Positions 8,489 through 17,638 are shown, counted from the first letter of the stretch. The stretch: DNA of 51,455 bases from an uncultured Bacteroidales bacterium (GCA_945487035.1 CALYTI010000012.1:1-51455); one strand, 5' to 3'. Notes: generated by a model from the letters alone, not told the origin. Numbers and translations: made by a program.

Positions 8489-9160
8489 TTACTGTTTCAT
8501 AAGCAGGAGTTCCTTGAACTCGTGCACACCCTTCACATCCTCGGTCATAGTAGCGGCGACCACCGCACCTTCGGCAAAGCCCTCACGGGAGAAAGCCTCG
8601 TGCGAAATCTTGATTTTATCCACGTCGGATTTGAACTTGACAATGTGGGTACCCGGTACTTCGCCCTCTCTTATGGAGGTGATGTCCGGAGTTGTTCCGA
8701 GCCCGGATTTCACCAGGGATGCGAGCACCTTCGCGGTTCCGCTCGGAGCATCGAGTTTGTGGACGTGGTGTATCTCCTCGATATGAGGCACATAACCGTA
8801 TCCTTTGAGGATTTCACTTACTTTGGCAACTGCTGCAAAGACGGCATTGACGCCTATCGAGAAGTTGGCCGAATAAATCATTGTAGTACCAACCTGATAA
8901 AAGTAGGAGATGACCTCCGTCTTTATGTCGTCCCAACCGGTGGTCCCCACGACAACAGCCTTGAAGTTGTCGGCGAGGTACTTGTAGTTGGCCTTGAAAG
9001 CATCAGGGGTTGTAAAATCGATTACCACGCACTCCTTTGCAAGTGCAGGGTCGATGGAGCACACATCCTCTGTTGCGGCAGCGATTTCGATGCCGTGCTT
9101 GAGGAGTATTCCTTCTACCATATGGCCCATTCTGCCATATCCGCTAATTACTGCTTTCAT
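8489..9160 (-). CDS. dapB: 4-hydroxy-tetrahydrodipicolinate reductase
   Basis: Reduces the DapA product with NAD(P)H. The 223-residue protein starts MKAVISGYGRMGHM, with the Rossmann glycine motif at once. Other conserved pieces are DFTTPDAF, GTTGWDD, SANFSIGVN and the signature EIHHVHKLDAPSGTA holding the catalytic His and Lys. It is at the short end of the family (most are 230-270 residues). The upstream in-frame start at 9193 would add eleven residues inside the preceding peptidase gene and was not used. The start is inside the M20 peptidase gene by 17 bases. Confidence 0.95.
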   Translation of the reverse strand: MKAVISGYGRMGHMVEGILLKHGIEIAAATEDVCSIDPALAKECVVIDFTTPDAFKANYKYLADNFKAVVVGTTGWDDIKTEVISYFYQVGTTMIYSANFSIGVNAVFAAVAKVSEILKGYGYVPHIEEIHHVHKLDAPSGTAKVLASLVKSGLGTTPDITSIREGEVPGTHIVKFKSDVDKIKISHEAFSREGFAEGAVVAATMTEDVKGVHEFKELLLMKQ

Positions 9161-10145
9161 ATATCTTGATATAATTGGTGATTGCTTGTTCAATATCTGC
9201 GGTGCTTATCTGCTCGTCGTCACGGTGTGCGACAAATATCGAGCCCGGGCCGCAGATGATTTTCTTTTCGAAACCTGCAAGGTGCGGAGCATCGCTTCCG
9301 AAAGATACGGATTTTCCGTGAAATCCTTCAGGAACATAATACTCAAGAGGCGCATCTCCTCCCCTCGCGGTGATTTCAATCCTGCCGGGGCAATTCTTCT
9401 TTTCCATCCACCTGCATACTGCTGCATCACTGGCGAATGTGGTCCTGAAATAGATACGGCAGGTAAGCTCCGGACTGAGAATGTTCTGGGGATTGTCACT
9501 GCGCAGAAGCCCCACGTTCCAGGTGGTCTCTCCGAGCACCTTGTCGCGCGGAAATTCGGCTTCCACTTCGAGCTCAATCATAAAGTCCATAAACATATCC
9601 ACCGCGCTGCGCCCTTTCTCGGGATAACCGCTGTGGAAAGGCTGGCCTATGAATTTCAAATCATAGGATTTTGTGCCTTTGGATGCGCTGGCAGGGATGT
9701 TGCCCGTAGGTTCGCCTATGACGAGCAGGGGCGCTTCGAGGCGGCCGGAGAAGGCTTTTGCGCCCCAGGAGCCGGTCTCTTCGCCACTGACCAGAAGCAG
9801 CGCAAAGCCTTCCCGGCCGCGTGCCTCCAGTTCTTTGCAGGCAGCATACATACTGATTATCTGTCCCTTGGCATCACAGGCTCCGCGTCCCCGCACAAGC
9901 CCTTCTTCAAAGCTTGGAGGGATGAAAGGCGGCACTGTGTCCATATGAGTACAGAAGACCACCTTGGGCTCTCCCCAGCTCAAGAGCAGGTCGAGAGTGC
10001 CGTCACCAACCTCAAAGGCCTGCTTGGACGGAGCTTCAAGCCTGTCGAGCAGGAATTCCGCAAGACGGCGCTCACTGCCGGAAGTGGAATCTATTGAGAG
10101 AATCTCCCGGAAAAGATCTTCGTATTTTGGGAACAGGGCTTCCAT
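9144..10145 (-). CDS. M20 family metallopeptidase, candidate succinyl-diaminopimelate desuccinylase (DapE role)
   Basis: A di-zinc amidohydrolase of the DapE/ArgE/LysK family, 333 residues. All metal ligands and catalytic residues can be followed: His in CTHMDTVPP, bridging Asp in GRGACDAKGQ, general-base Glu pair in SGEETGSWG, third ligand Glu in IGEPTG, and the last His in FVAHRDDE. The dimerisation insert between them is present (FHSGYPEKGRSAVD). Substrate cannot be read from sequence; acetylornithine or acetyl-lysine deacetylase are alternatives. Position between murA and dapB, with dapD in the same unit, favours removal of succinate from N-succinyl-LL-DAP. Its ATG overlaps the murA stop by one base. 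Confidence 0.85.
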   Translation of the reverse strand: MEALFPKYEDLFREILSIDSTSGSERRLAEFLLDRLEAPSKQAFEVGDGTLDLLLSWGEPKVVFCTHMDTVPPFIPPSFEEGLVRGRGACDAKGQIISMYAACKELEARGREGFALLLVSGEETGSWGAKAFSGRLEAPLLVIGEPTGNIPASASKGTKSYDLKFIGQPFHSGYPEKGRSAVDMFMDFMIELEVEAEFPRDKVLGETTWNVGLLRSDNPQNILSPELTCRIYFRTTFASDAAVCRWMEKKNCPGRIEITARGGDAPLEYYVPEGFHGKSVSFGSDAPHLAGFEKKIICGPGSIFVAHRDDEQISTADIEQAITNYIKIYESSN

Positions 10146-11452
10146 TACTTTCTGGTGATTACCGCGCCGAGTGCCCTGAGACGCTCATCGATGCACTCGT
10201 AACCGCGGTCTATCTGTTCTATGTTGTCTATCTCCGAAGTGCCGCTTGCAGAAAGGGCTGCGAGCAGCAGGGCAATTCCGGCACGGATATCCGGGGATGT
10301 CATCCTTCCTGCACGCAGGCGGTGCTTGTGGTCGTGACCTATGACCACAGCCCTGTGGGGGTCGCAAAGGATAATCTGCGCACCCATATCTATGAGCTTG
10401 TCCACGAAGAACAGGCGGCTTTCGAACATCTTCTGATGAATGAGCACAGAGCCTTTGCACTGGGTGGCCACAACGAGCATCACGGACAGAAGGTCAGGCG
10501 TAAGGCCCGGCCAAGGGGCATCTGCTATGGTCATAATGGAGCCGTCGATGAAGGACTCGATTTCATAACTCTCCTGCTCCGGGATGAAGATGTCGTCCCC
10601 CCTCTGCTCCAGCTTCACGCCCAGACGGCGGAAGCTCTCGGGGATAATGCCGAGCTCTTCGTAATGAACGTTTTTGATGGTCAGAGAACTGCGTGTGATG
10701 GCGGCAAGGCCTATGAAGGAGCCGACCTCAATCATATCGGGAAGGATGGTGTGGGAAGCTCCGCCAAGTTGCTTTACTCCGGTGATGGTAAGCAGGTTGG
10801 AGCCTATTCCATCAATATGCGCACCCATCTTCACAAGCATACGGCAGAGCTGCTGCACATAAGGCTCGCAGGCCGCATTGTAGATGGTTGTAACACCGGA
10901 TGCGAGAGTGGCTGCCATTATGATATTGGCCGTACCGGTGACGGAAGCTTCGTCAAGAAGCATACGGGTGCCGTGAAGGGAGCGCGGAGCCGTGAGGTGG
11001 TAGGCCTTCACATTTGTGTCATAGACATATTCGGCGCCCAGCTTGACAAAACCTTCGATATGGGTATCCACCCTGCGGCGGCCGATTTTGTCTCCTCCAG
11101 GCTTCGGGAAGAATGCTTCGCCCAGGCGGGTGAGCAGCGGTCCGGCTATCATCACGGAGCCGCGGAGCTTTGCGCATTTGCTTACAAACTCGGCGCTGCT
11201 GATGTAGTCGAGCTTGAGTTCGGAGGCTTCAAAGGTATAATCCCCTTTGGCGTGGCGGGTCACCTGCACACCCATTCCGCGGAGCAGGTCTATGAGGTTG
11301 AGCGTGTCGAGGATTTCAGGCACGTTGCCGATATGGACCGGGGCGGAGGTGAGCAGTACCGCGCTCAACACCTCAAGGGCTTCATTCTTAGCGCCCTGAG
11401 GAGTGATGGAGCCGCTTAGCTTGTGTCCTCCTTCTATGATGAATGAACTCAT
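10145..11452 (-). CDS. murA: UDP-N-acetylglucosamine 1-carboxyvinyltransferase, Asp-type active site
   Basis: First committed step of peptidoglycan synthesis, transferring enolpyruvate from PEP to UDP-GlcNAc. The 435-residue length fits. The catalytic lysine is K22 in GAKNEAL, and the C-terminal TSPDIRAG motif is intact. The loop that in E. coli reads GGCTIG (Cys115, the fosfomycin target) reads GGDKIG here, with Asp121 encoded by GAC at bases 11092-11090. Asp at this position is established as giving natural insensitivity to fosfomycin in other bacteria. Start and stop fit tightly between murB (nine-base gap) and the M20 peptidase (one-base overlap). Confidence 0.95.
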   Translation of the reverse strand: MSSFIIEGGHKLSGSITPQGAKNEALEVLSAVLLTSAPVHIGNVPEILDTLNLIDLLRGMGVQVTRHAKGDYTFEASELKLDYISSAEFVSKCAKLRGSVMIAGPLLTRLGEAFFPKPGGDKIGRRRVDTHIEGFVKLGAEYVYDTNVKAYHLTAPRSLHGTRMLLDEASVTGTANIIMAATLASGVTTIYNAACEPYVQQLCRMLVKMGAHIDGIGSNLLTITGVKQLGGASHTILPDMIEVGSFIGLAAITRSSLTIKNVHYEELGIIPESFRRLGVKLEQRGDDIFIPEQESYEIESFIDGSIMTIADAPWPGLTPDLLSVMLVVATQCKGSVLIHQKMFESRLFFVDKLIDMGAQIILCDPHRAVVIGHDHKHRLRAGRMTSPDIRAGIALLLAALSASGTSEIDNIEQIDRGYECIDERLRALGAVITRK

Positions 11453-11461
11453 ATTGTATGT

Positions 11462-12475
11462 CTAAATATGTTCTACTTCAGGATGCAGCTGCACACCGAA
11501 ACGCGCGCGCACCGCATCTGTTATCTCCTGTTCGAGACTGATGATTTCCTGCGGAGTGGCCTCCCCGCTGTTGTTGACGAGCACCAGAGGCTGCTTTGCA
11601 TACACCGCAGCTCCTCCACGCACGGCACCCTTGAAGCCGCACTGCTCTATCATCCAGGCAGCAGGAATCTTTATGAATCCTCCTTCGAGGACATAGTGAG
11701 GCACGCTTTCATAGCCTTTGGAGATGGTTAGGAACTGCGCTGCCGGGACTATCGGGTTCTTGAAGAAACTGCCGGCTGAGCCAAGCTCCTCCGGGTCCGG
11801 AAGCTTTTCCCTGCGTATGCGAATGACAGCATCACGCACCTGCTGGGGACTCTGGGGAGCCCCGCTTTCGAAGAGGCCTTTCAGAGCCCCGTAGGAAATC
11901 TGAGGCTTGGGCTCGCGGCTGAGTCTGAGAAGCACACCGGTGATGATGTATCGGCCCTTGTACTCCGGGTCCTTGAAGATGGAGTCGCGGTAGCCGTAAC
12001 GGCACTGCTCCTGCTTGAAGGCTGTCTTCTCACGCTTTTGGATATCAAAACAGGTCACGCCCACAATCACGTCCTTTGCCTCGACACCGTATGCTCCTAT
12101 GTTCTGGACTGCAGCTGCTCCCACTGTCCCCGGAATGAGGGAGAGGTTCTCGAGGCCCCACAGGCCGTCCGCGCAAGTCTTTGCGACCAGTTCGTCCCAA
12201 TTCACTCCTGCTCCAACGGCAAGCGGAACGGTGTCCGCGCCGACATCGAAATATTTGACATAGTCAATGCGCGAGCGCAGGACTGTACCCGGGAAATCGC
12301 CCGTGAAAAGCAGGTTCGAGCCTTCGCCTATGCAGAGCAGAGGCTGCGGCAGGGAATCGAAATCCAGGCTTTTGAGGTCTTCAATGCTCCCGTACTCAAT
12401 ATAACAGCGGCAGGACACCTTCATTCTGAAAGTGTTCTGCCTGCTGAGATCGTAATTTTCGTACCGGCTTACCAT
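11462..12475 (-). CDS. murB: UDP-N-acetylenolpyruvoylglucosamine reductase, type I
   Basis: NADPH- and FAD-dependent reduction of the MurA product to UDP-MurNAc. The 337-residue protein has the type I (E. coli-like) pattern: NTFRM near the start, FAD-binding GEGSNLL, LSLIPGTVGAAAVQNIGAYG, CRYGYRDSIFK (Tyr and Arg of the type I loop), RREKLPDPEELGSAGSFFKNP with the catalytic Ser, and a final HPEVEHI containing the catalytic Glu. Its ATG overlaps the aspS stop by one base (TAATG), so it is co-translated with aspS and followed by murA. Confidence 0.95.
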   Translation of the reverse strand: MVSRYENYDLSRQNTFRMKVSCRCYIEYGSIEDLKSLDFDSLPQPLLCIGEGSNLLFTGDFPGTVLRSRIDYVKYFDVGADTVPLAVGAGVNWDELVAKTCADGLWGLENLSLIPGTVGAAAVQNIGAYGVEAKDVIVGVTCFDIQKREKTAFKQEQCRYGYRDSIFKDPEYKGRYIITGVLLRLSREPKPQISYGALKGLFESGAPQSPQQVRDAVIRIRREKLPDPEELGSAGSFFKNPIVPAAQFLTISKGYESVPHYVLEGGFIKIPAAWMIEQCGFKGAVRGGAAVYAKQPLVLVNNSGEATPQEIISLEQEITDAVRARFGVQLHPEVEHI

Positions 12476-14241
12476 TACTCCTCCACCGTGCTGGCAAGGA
12501 AGAGCTCGTCCATCTGGGACTGGTCGATGCGGCTCGGAGAGTCAATCATCACATCGCGGCCCTGGTTGTTCTTAGGGAAGGCGATGTAGTCGCGTATGGT
12601 CTCCTGACCTCCGAAGAGGGCACAGACGCGGTCGAAACCGAAGGCAAGACCTCCGTGAGGCGGTGCACCGTACTTGAAGGCGTTGATGATGAAACCGAAC
12701 TTGTATTCTGCATCTTCCTTGGATATTCCAAGAACTTCAAACATACGGCTCTGCATCTCGGCATTGTGGATACGGATGGATCCGCCTCCGAGCTCGGTGC
12801 CGTTGAGAACGAAGTCATAAGCATTTGCGCATACCCTTTCGAGGTCTTCCTTTTTGTCGGAATAGAACCACTGCTCGTGCTCCGGCTTAGGAGCGGTGAA
12901 AGGATGGTGCATTGCGTAGAACCGCTGAGTCTCGTCGTCCCACTCCAGAAGAGGGAAATCGACAATCCACAGAGGTGCGAAAGTGTGAGGGTCACGGAGA
13001 CCGAGTCTGCCTCCCATCTCGATACGGAGGACGCCGAGTTGAGTCTGGGTCTTTCTCTTGGCTCCGCAAAGAATCAGCACGAGGTCTCCGGCCTTTGCCT
13101 CAACTGCATCAGCAATGGCTTTAACCTCCTCGGGGCTGTAGAATTTGTCTATGCTGGACTTGAAGCTGCCGTCAGCATTGCACTTGATATAGACGAGCCC
13201 CTTTGCGCCTACCTGAGGACGCTTTACCCATTCGGTAAGCTCGTCAAGCTGCTTGCGGGTGTACTCCGCACAGCCCGATACTGCTATTCCTCCGATGTAG
13301 TCACAGCTGTCGAAAACGGAGAAACCGTGGCCCTTTACGAGCTGGGTGACTTCGTGAATCTTCATTCCGAAACGGATATCCGGCTTGTCGGAGCCGTAGT
13401 TGTCCATAGCGTCGTACCAGCTCATCCTCGGCAGAGGGTTAGGGATATCCACACCAAGAGCGTTCTTGAACATCTGGCGCATCATTCCCTCGAAGGTGTT
13501 GAGCACATCTTCCTGCTCTACGAAAGACATCTCGCAGTCGATTTGGGTAAACTCCGGCTGACGGTCGGCACGCAGGTCTTCATCGCGGAAGCACCTCACA
13601 ATCTGGAAGTAGCGGTCGTAACCGGCTACCATAAGCAGCTGCTTGAAGGTCTGAGGGCTCTGCGGAAGGGCGTAGAAGGTGCCCGGGTTCATACGGGAAG
13701 GCACCACGAAGTCGCGCGCTCCCTCCGGAGTGGACTTGATGAGATATGGTGTCTCGATTTCCATAAAGCCCTGAGCGTCGAGGTAGGTGCGGATTTCCTG
13801 GGCGAGTCGGTGCCTGAGAGCGAGGGCTCTCTGGAGCGGCGGTCTGCGCAGGTCGAGGTAACGGTACTTGGCGCGAAGGTCTTCGCCTCCATCACTGTTT
13901 TCCTCTATGGTAAATGGAGGAGTAACAGACTTGTTAAGTATGTTGATACTCTCCACTTTAATCTCGATTTCTCCGGTTGGAATCCTGGAGTTCTTGCTCT
14001 GACGCTCAAGCACTTCTCCGCTGACCTGAATCACATATTCACGACCCAGAGACTCGGCCTTCTGGAGCAATTCCGGGTCAGCGCCACCATCAATTACGAG
14101 CTGGGTGATGCCGTAGCGGTCACGAAGGTCGATGAATGTCATTCCACCGAGTTTGCGGGATTTCTGAACCCATCCCGCGAGGGTGACTTTCTTTCCTTTG
14201 TCGGCAAGCCTCAGCTCACCGCAAGTATTGCTTCTGTACAT
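12475..14241 (-). CDS. aspS: Aspartyl-tRNA synthetase
   Basis: Charges tRNA-Asp. A class II bacterial-type enzyme of 588 residues: N-terminal OB anticodon-binding domain ([17 protein letters not shown]), motif 2 around [18 protein letters not shown], a GAD insertion in the middle, and motif 3 in [13 protein letters not shown]. It heads the minus-strand mur-dap unit. A TATATTTG box lies 18-25 bases upstream of the ATG and the terminator of the preceding gene lies just beyond it. Aspartate use links it loosely with the aspartate-family genes that follow, but co-transcription may only reflect compact packing. Confidence 0.96.
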   Translation of the reverse strand: MYRSNTCGELRLADKGKKVTLAGWVQKSRKLGGMTFIDLRDRYGITQLVIDGGADPELLQKAESLGREYVIQVSGEVLERQSKNSRIPTGEIEIKVESINILNKSVTPPFTIEENSDGGEDLRAKYRYLDLRRPPLQRALALRHRLAQEIRTYLDAQGFMEIETPYLIKSTPEGARDFVVPSRMNPGTFYALPQSPQTFKQLLMVAGYDRYFQIVRCFRDEDLRADRQPEFTQIDCEMSFVEQEDVLNTFEGMMRQMFKNALGVDIPNPLPRMSWYDAMDNYGSDKPDIRFGMKIHEVTQLVKGHGFSVFDSCDYIGGIAVSGCAEYTRKQLDELTEWVKRPQVGAKGLVYIKCNADGSFKSSIDKFYSPEEVKAIADAVEAKAGDLVLILCGAKRKTQTQLGVLRIEMGGRLGLRDPHTFAPLWIVDFPLLEWDDETQRFYAMHHPFTAPKPEHEQWFYSDKKEDLERVCANAYDFVLNGTELGGGSIRIHNAEMQSRMFEVLGISKEDAEYKFGFIINAFKYGAPPHGGLAFGFDRVCALFGGQETIRDYIAFPKNNQGRDVMIDSPSRIDQSQMDELFLASTVEE

Positions 14242-14258
14242 AGCTTTGGTAATTTGCG

Positions 14259-14266
14259 CAAATATA
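14259..14266 (-). promoter_or_regulatory. Promoter -7 box for the aspS-murB-murA-dap unit
   Basis: On the minus strand the bases read TATATTTG, an exact match to the Bacteroidetes TAnnTTTG element, 18-25 bases before the aspS ATG. A short leader of about 10 bases is implied. The region where the -33 element would lie is occupied by the terminator stem of the upstream gene, so no clear TTTG partner was found. Confidence 0.55.
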
Positions 14267-14297
14267 ATAAAAAGAGGCTGATTTGTGGTCAGCCTCT
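14263..14297 (-). terminator. Rho-independent terminator of the EF-G paralog gene
   Basis: A perfect 9-bp stem, AGAGGCTGA (14273-14281) pairing with TCAGCCTCT (14289-14297), has a 7-base loop. Reading on the minus strand it is followed by a T-rich run (TTTTTATTATAT). It lies 20 bases past the stop of the gene at 14317-16428 and separates that gene from aspS. The T-run overlaps the aspS promoter box. Confidence 0.85.
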
Positions 14298-14316
14298 CCT
14301 TCAGTATTTTTGCTAA

Positions 14317-16428
14317 TTATTCGTCGTCCTTCTCGGATGCTGCGTATTCAGCGAGGAGCTTGGTCTGAACATCGCCAGGAACCGGCTGATAATCAGCGAA
14401 CTCCATTGAGAAGGTGGCAGAACCGGAAGTGAGCGAGCTCAAAGTTGTAGAGTAACGGTAGAGCTCTGCGAGCGGAACTCTTGCCTTGAGCACCGAGAAG
14501 CCCTTCTCGCTGCCGAGGTCACCGAGGATACCGCGGCGGTTCTGGAGGTCGGACATCACTGAGCCCTGATACTCTGCCGGAGTCATAACCTCAACATTGT
14601 AGATAGGCTCGAGAATCTTCGGACCGGCATTGCGGAAGGCCTCCTTGAAGGCGTTGCGGCCTGCGATGATGAAGGCGATTTCCTTAGAGTCAACCGGGTG
14701 CATCTTGCCGTCATAAACGAAGACGCGGATGTCACGGGCATAAGAACCGGTGAGAGGTCCCTCAACCATCCTTTCCTTGATACCCTTGAGGATTGCAGGC
14801 ATAAAGCCGAGATCGATGGCACCGCCGACAACACAGTTGTAGAACTCAAGCTTGCCGCCCCACTCCAGGTCGGTAACTTCGGAGGTCTTCACGTTGAGCT
14901 GGGTCTCCTTGCCGTCAATCATAAACTTGGTCTTGAGCTCTCCCTCTGCAGGGCATACCAGCAGGTGAACCTCACCGAACTGGCCGGCTCCACCGGACTG
15001 CTTCTTGTGACGGTACTGTGCCGTTGCAACCTTGGTAATGGTCTCACGGTAAGGCACCTTCGGTGCGAACAGCTCGACCTCAAGGCCGAACTCGTTGTTC
15101 AGACGCCACTTCACAACATTGATATGCTGCTCTCCGTTACCGTTGAGAATGGTCTGGCGAAGCTCCTTGGAGTACTCTACAACCACGGTAGGGTCCTGAG
15201 AGGAAATCTTCTTGAGGGCATCACCGAGCTTCTGCTCATCCTGCTGAACCTTAGCCTTGATGGCGCAGCGGTACTTAGGTGCAGGGAAAACAATCTTCGG
15301 ATAGTCAAGACCTGAACCCGGAACGGTGAGAACCGTGTTGGCCTTTCCGTTCTTGAGCTTTACGACGCAGCCGAGGTCTCCGGCGCGCAGGCTCTGTACA
15401 GGCTCTTTCTTGGTGCCTGCCACAGCGTAGATGGCAGAGAAGCGCTCCTTGTTGCCGGAAGCAGGATCTTCGTAATCCACGCCCGGGGTAACGATGCCTG
15501 ACATCACCTTGAAGTAGGAAACCTCTCCGAGGTGCTGCTCCATTGTGTTCTTGTATATGAACAGCGCTGCAGGTGCGGTCTCATCGCACTTCGGCGCAAC
15601 TGATACATTCTTTGTGAATTCGAGGAGACGCTTCACGCCGATATCCTTCTTCGCACTTGTGCAGAAGACTGGATATACCTCGCGGTTTGCGATACCCAGA
15701 GACAAGCCGGCACGGATTTCATCCTCGGTGAGGGTTCCTACCTCGAAGAACTTCTCCATAAGGGTGTCATCAAACTCCGCAGCCTTCTCGATGAGCTCCT
15801 GACGAGCAAGTTCTGCCTGGTCGGCGAACTCTGCAGGAATGTCGAGATCCTCGCGGGTTCCGTTGTTGTCCTTGAAATGATAATATCTGTTGGTAAGCAC
15901 ATCGATGAAACCATCGAAACCTGCTCCCGTGGAGGTAGGGAACTGGACAATAATCATCTTGTTGCCGAGTTCTTCCTTGAGTTCTGCCTCCGTCTTCTCC
16001 CAGTCTGCCTTGTCACCATCGAGCTGGTTTACGGCTACGACGAGAGGAATGTTGTATTTCTCCGCATAACGCAGAGCGCCTGTTGTTCCAACCTCGACAC
16101 CCTGCTGGGCGTTGATTACGAGGATACCATTCTCACAGACTTTGAATGCAGATACCGCACCTCCGATGAAGTCATCGGAACCAGGAGCATCAATGATATT
16201 GATCTTCTTGTTCATAAACTCGGCATAAAGCGGAGTTGCGTAGATAGATCTTTGATTGAGCTTTTCGAGTTCATCGTTGTCAGAAACCGTGTTCTTCTCC
16301 TCAACGGAGCCGCGTCTGTCGATGACTTTTCCCTCGAAAAGCATTGCTTCTGCTAACGTGGTCTTACCGGACTTCGTTGCGCCCAGAAGTACCACGTTGC
16401 GGATGTCTTTTGCTGAATACTCTTTCAT
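14317..16428 (-). CDS. EF-G paralog (EF-G2 type) with altered GTPase motifs
   Basis: A 703-residue translation-factor homolog with the five-domain EF-G layout. G1 is GATKSGKT (16-23). Switch II reads DAPGSDDF at 80-87, where EF-G has DTPGHVDF; the catalytic His is Ser84 (codon at 16179-16177). G4 is NQLD (134-137) instead of NKxD, and the usual GITI switch I stretch is replaced by NQRSIYAT. The C-terminal EF-G domains IV and V are present (PYRETI, LADYQPVPGDVQ-type end). Established knowledge: Bacteroides EF-G2, which has the same kind of change, is reported to support translation in starvation without GTP hydrolysis. It is a single-gene unit with its own promoter and terminator. It is probably not the housekeeping fusA, which should lie elsewhere with rpsL and rpsG. 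Confidence 0.9.
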   Translation of the reverse strand: MKEYSAKDIRNVVLLGATKSGKTTLAEAMLFEGKVIDRRGSVEEKNTVSDNDELEKLNQRSIYATPLYAEFMNKKINIIDAPGSDDFIGGAVSAFKVCENGILVINAQQGVEVGTTGALRYAEKYNIPLVVAVNQLDGDKADWEKTEAELKEELGNKMIIVQFPTSTGAGFDGFIDVLTNRYYHFKDNNGTREDLDIPAEFADQAELARQELIEKAAEFDDTLMEKFFEVGTLTEDEIRAGLSLGIANREVYPVFCTSAKKDIGVKRLLEFTKNVSVAPKCDETAPAALFIYKNTMEQHLGEVSYFKVMSGIVTPGVDYEDPASGNKERFSAIYAVAGTKKEPVQSLRAGDLGCVVKLKNGKANTVLTVPGSGLDYPKIVFPAPKYRCAIKAKVQQDEQKLGDALKKISSQDPTVVVEYSKELRQTILNGNGEQHINVVKWRLNNEFGLEVELFAPKVPYRETITKVATAQYRHKKQSGGAGQFGEVHLLVCPAEGELKTKFMIDGKETQLNVKTSEVTDLEWGGKLEFYNCVVGGAIDLGFMPAILKGIKERMVEGPLTGSYARDIRVFVYDGKMHPVDSKEIAFIIAGRNAFKEAFRNAGPKILEPIYNVEVMTPAEYQGSVMSDLQNRRGILGDLGSEKGFSVLKARVPLAELYRYSTTLSSLTSGSATFSMEFADYQPVPGDVQTKLLAEYAASEKDDE

Positions 16429-16480
16429 ATTTGATAATTTGTTTTAGTGTGTTACTGTCTTTCTGAGTGGGCAGATTCCA

Positions 16481-16511
16481 CAAATCTAAAAATATTTGAA
16501 TTCAAATCAAA
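16481..16511 (-). promoter_or_regulatory. Promoter of the EF-G paralog gene
   Basis: On the minus strand TTTG (16511-16508) is followed after exactly 19 bases by TAGATTTG (16488-16481). This fits both Bacteroidetes consensus elements and their spacing. The box lies 53 bases before the ATG at 16428, leaving a leader of roughly 45 bases. The rest of the 197-base gap up to 16625 is AT-rich and must also hold the promoter for the plus-strand regulator; only a weak TATCATTG match (16596-16603) was seen for it. Confidence 0.7.
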
Positions 16512-16625
16512 TGAATCGGAGAAAAATCCTCAAAATGTGAATCCATTCTTGGCAATGTCAAGCTTTTCTTTACATAATTCGGGCCGTTCCTGTTTTATCA
16601 TTGCAAAAACCAAATTACTGAAACA

Positions 16626-17009
16626 ATGACAGATCAGAGTATCAAACACAACATTCTCAAGGTGAGGGAATCATTGAATCTCACCCAGGAGGAAATGGCA
16701 AAAATGATTGGCTTGTCCCGACAGGCCTACATCAATCTCGAACATGGGGGCACTTCGCTCATCAACAAATGGTTGTTCCGCATGTCGGAGGCCACCGGAG
16801 TGGAATTGGAGGTATTTCTGTTGGGGTTCGACCCGCGGGAGAGGTCCATTTCCCAACTCAAGGATATCGAGAGCTACGGAGAGAAGCTGCATCTGATGCA
16901 GGAGAAATTCAATATGATGGAAAGGCTTATGGATGAAAAGGAGAAGGCCCTCAACGACCAGAGAACTTTCAGTTCCTATCTGATAGGACTCCACCCGAAA
17001 AATGATTAA
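16626..17009 (+). CDS. XRE-type helix-turn-helix protein with C-terminal coiled coil
   Basis: A 127-residue protein. Residues about 8-62 form a Cro/C1-type HTH (LNLTQEEMAKMIGLSRQAY followed by a recognition helix and NLEHG). Residues about 75-115 are heptad-like and highly charged (ISQLKDIESYGEKLHLM, then MMERLMDEKEKAL), suggesting dimerisation by a coiled coil. No ligand domain is visible. It is the first gene of a plus-strand run with rnhB, mrp and mutS, starting 12 bases before rnhB. It could control its own operon or act elsewhere. It is not a recognisable phage repressor, since no phage genes are near. Confidence 0.8.
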   Translation: MTDQSIKHNILKVRESLNLTQEEMAKMIGLSRQAYINLEHGGTSLINKWLFRMSEATGVELEVFLLGFDPRERSISQLKDIESYGEKLHLMQEKFNMMERLMDEKEKALNDQRTFSSYLIGLHPKND

Positions 17010-17021
17010 ATTTGCGGCATT

Positions 17022-17633
17022 ATGCCGCGAGAAACCAATCTGCTGAGTTACCGCCACGAAGGTATGGTCGAAGCCGGCTGCGATGAAGCCGGAAGAGGCC
17101 CGCTTGCAGGCCCGGTCTTCGCAGCCGCAGTGATTCTCCCCAAGGATTTCTACCATCCACTGCTGGACGATTCCAAGAAGATGAGTCTGAAAGCCAGGGA
17201 AGAGTTGCGGCCGATTATAGAGCGAGAGGCTGTTGCCTGGGCTGTGGAGGAAGTCAGTGCAGAAGAAATAGACTCTCTGAACATACTCTGGGCTTCGGTT
17301 ACGGGTATGCAGAGAGCTGTGCGCAAACTCGGAGTTAGACCGGACTTTCTGCTGATTGACGGCAACAAGTTCCGTCCTTTCGACGGCTACCCCTACGAGA
17401 CCATAGTCCACGGGGATGCTACCTACGCGTGCATAGCTGCCGCTTCGGTTCTCGCCAAGACATACAGGGACGAGCATATGCGCTCACTCGCGAAGCTCTA
17501 TCCCGAATACGGATGGGAAAGGAATATGGGCTACCCTACTCCCGAACATTTGGAAGCCATCAGGCGCTACGGCTACACTCCGGAGCACCGCAAGAGCTTC
17601 CACCCCAAGCAGCTTGAACCAACATTGTTTTAG
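17022..17633 (+). CDS. rnhB: Ribonuclease HII
   Basis: Cleaves RNA in RNA-DNA hybrids, including single ribonucleotides in DNA. The 203-residue protein has CDEAGRGPLAGPV with the first two catalytic acids, LLIDGNKF with the third Asp, and AKTYRDEHM with the fourth Asp. The junction tyrosine region GYPT near residue 170 is present. It lies between an HTH gene (12-base gap) and mrp (five-base gap), on the same strand as mutS, so two DNA-maintenance genes share the transcript. Confidence 0.95.
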   Translation: MPRETNLLSYRHEGMVEAGCDEAGRGPLAGPVFAAAVILPKDFYHPLLDDSKKMSLKAREELRPIIEREAVAWAVEEVSAEEIDSLNILWASVTGMQRAVRKLGVRPDFLLIDGNKFRPFDGYPYETIVHGDATYACIAAASVLAKTYRDEHMRSLAKLYPEYGWERNMGYPTPEHLEAIRRYGYTPEHRKSFHPKQLEPTLF

Positions 17634-17638
17634 AATAT

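Noticed and set aside
12655..14316. A very long open frame antisense to aspS, and similar ones antisense to murA (10094-11419) and dnaE (36314-37942)
   Set aside because: They mirror highly conserved genes, have no family features, and arise from GC-rich codon use on the real strand.
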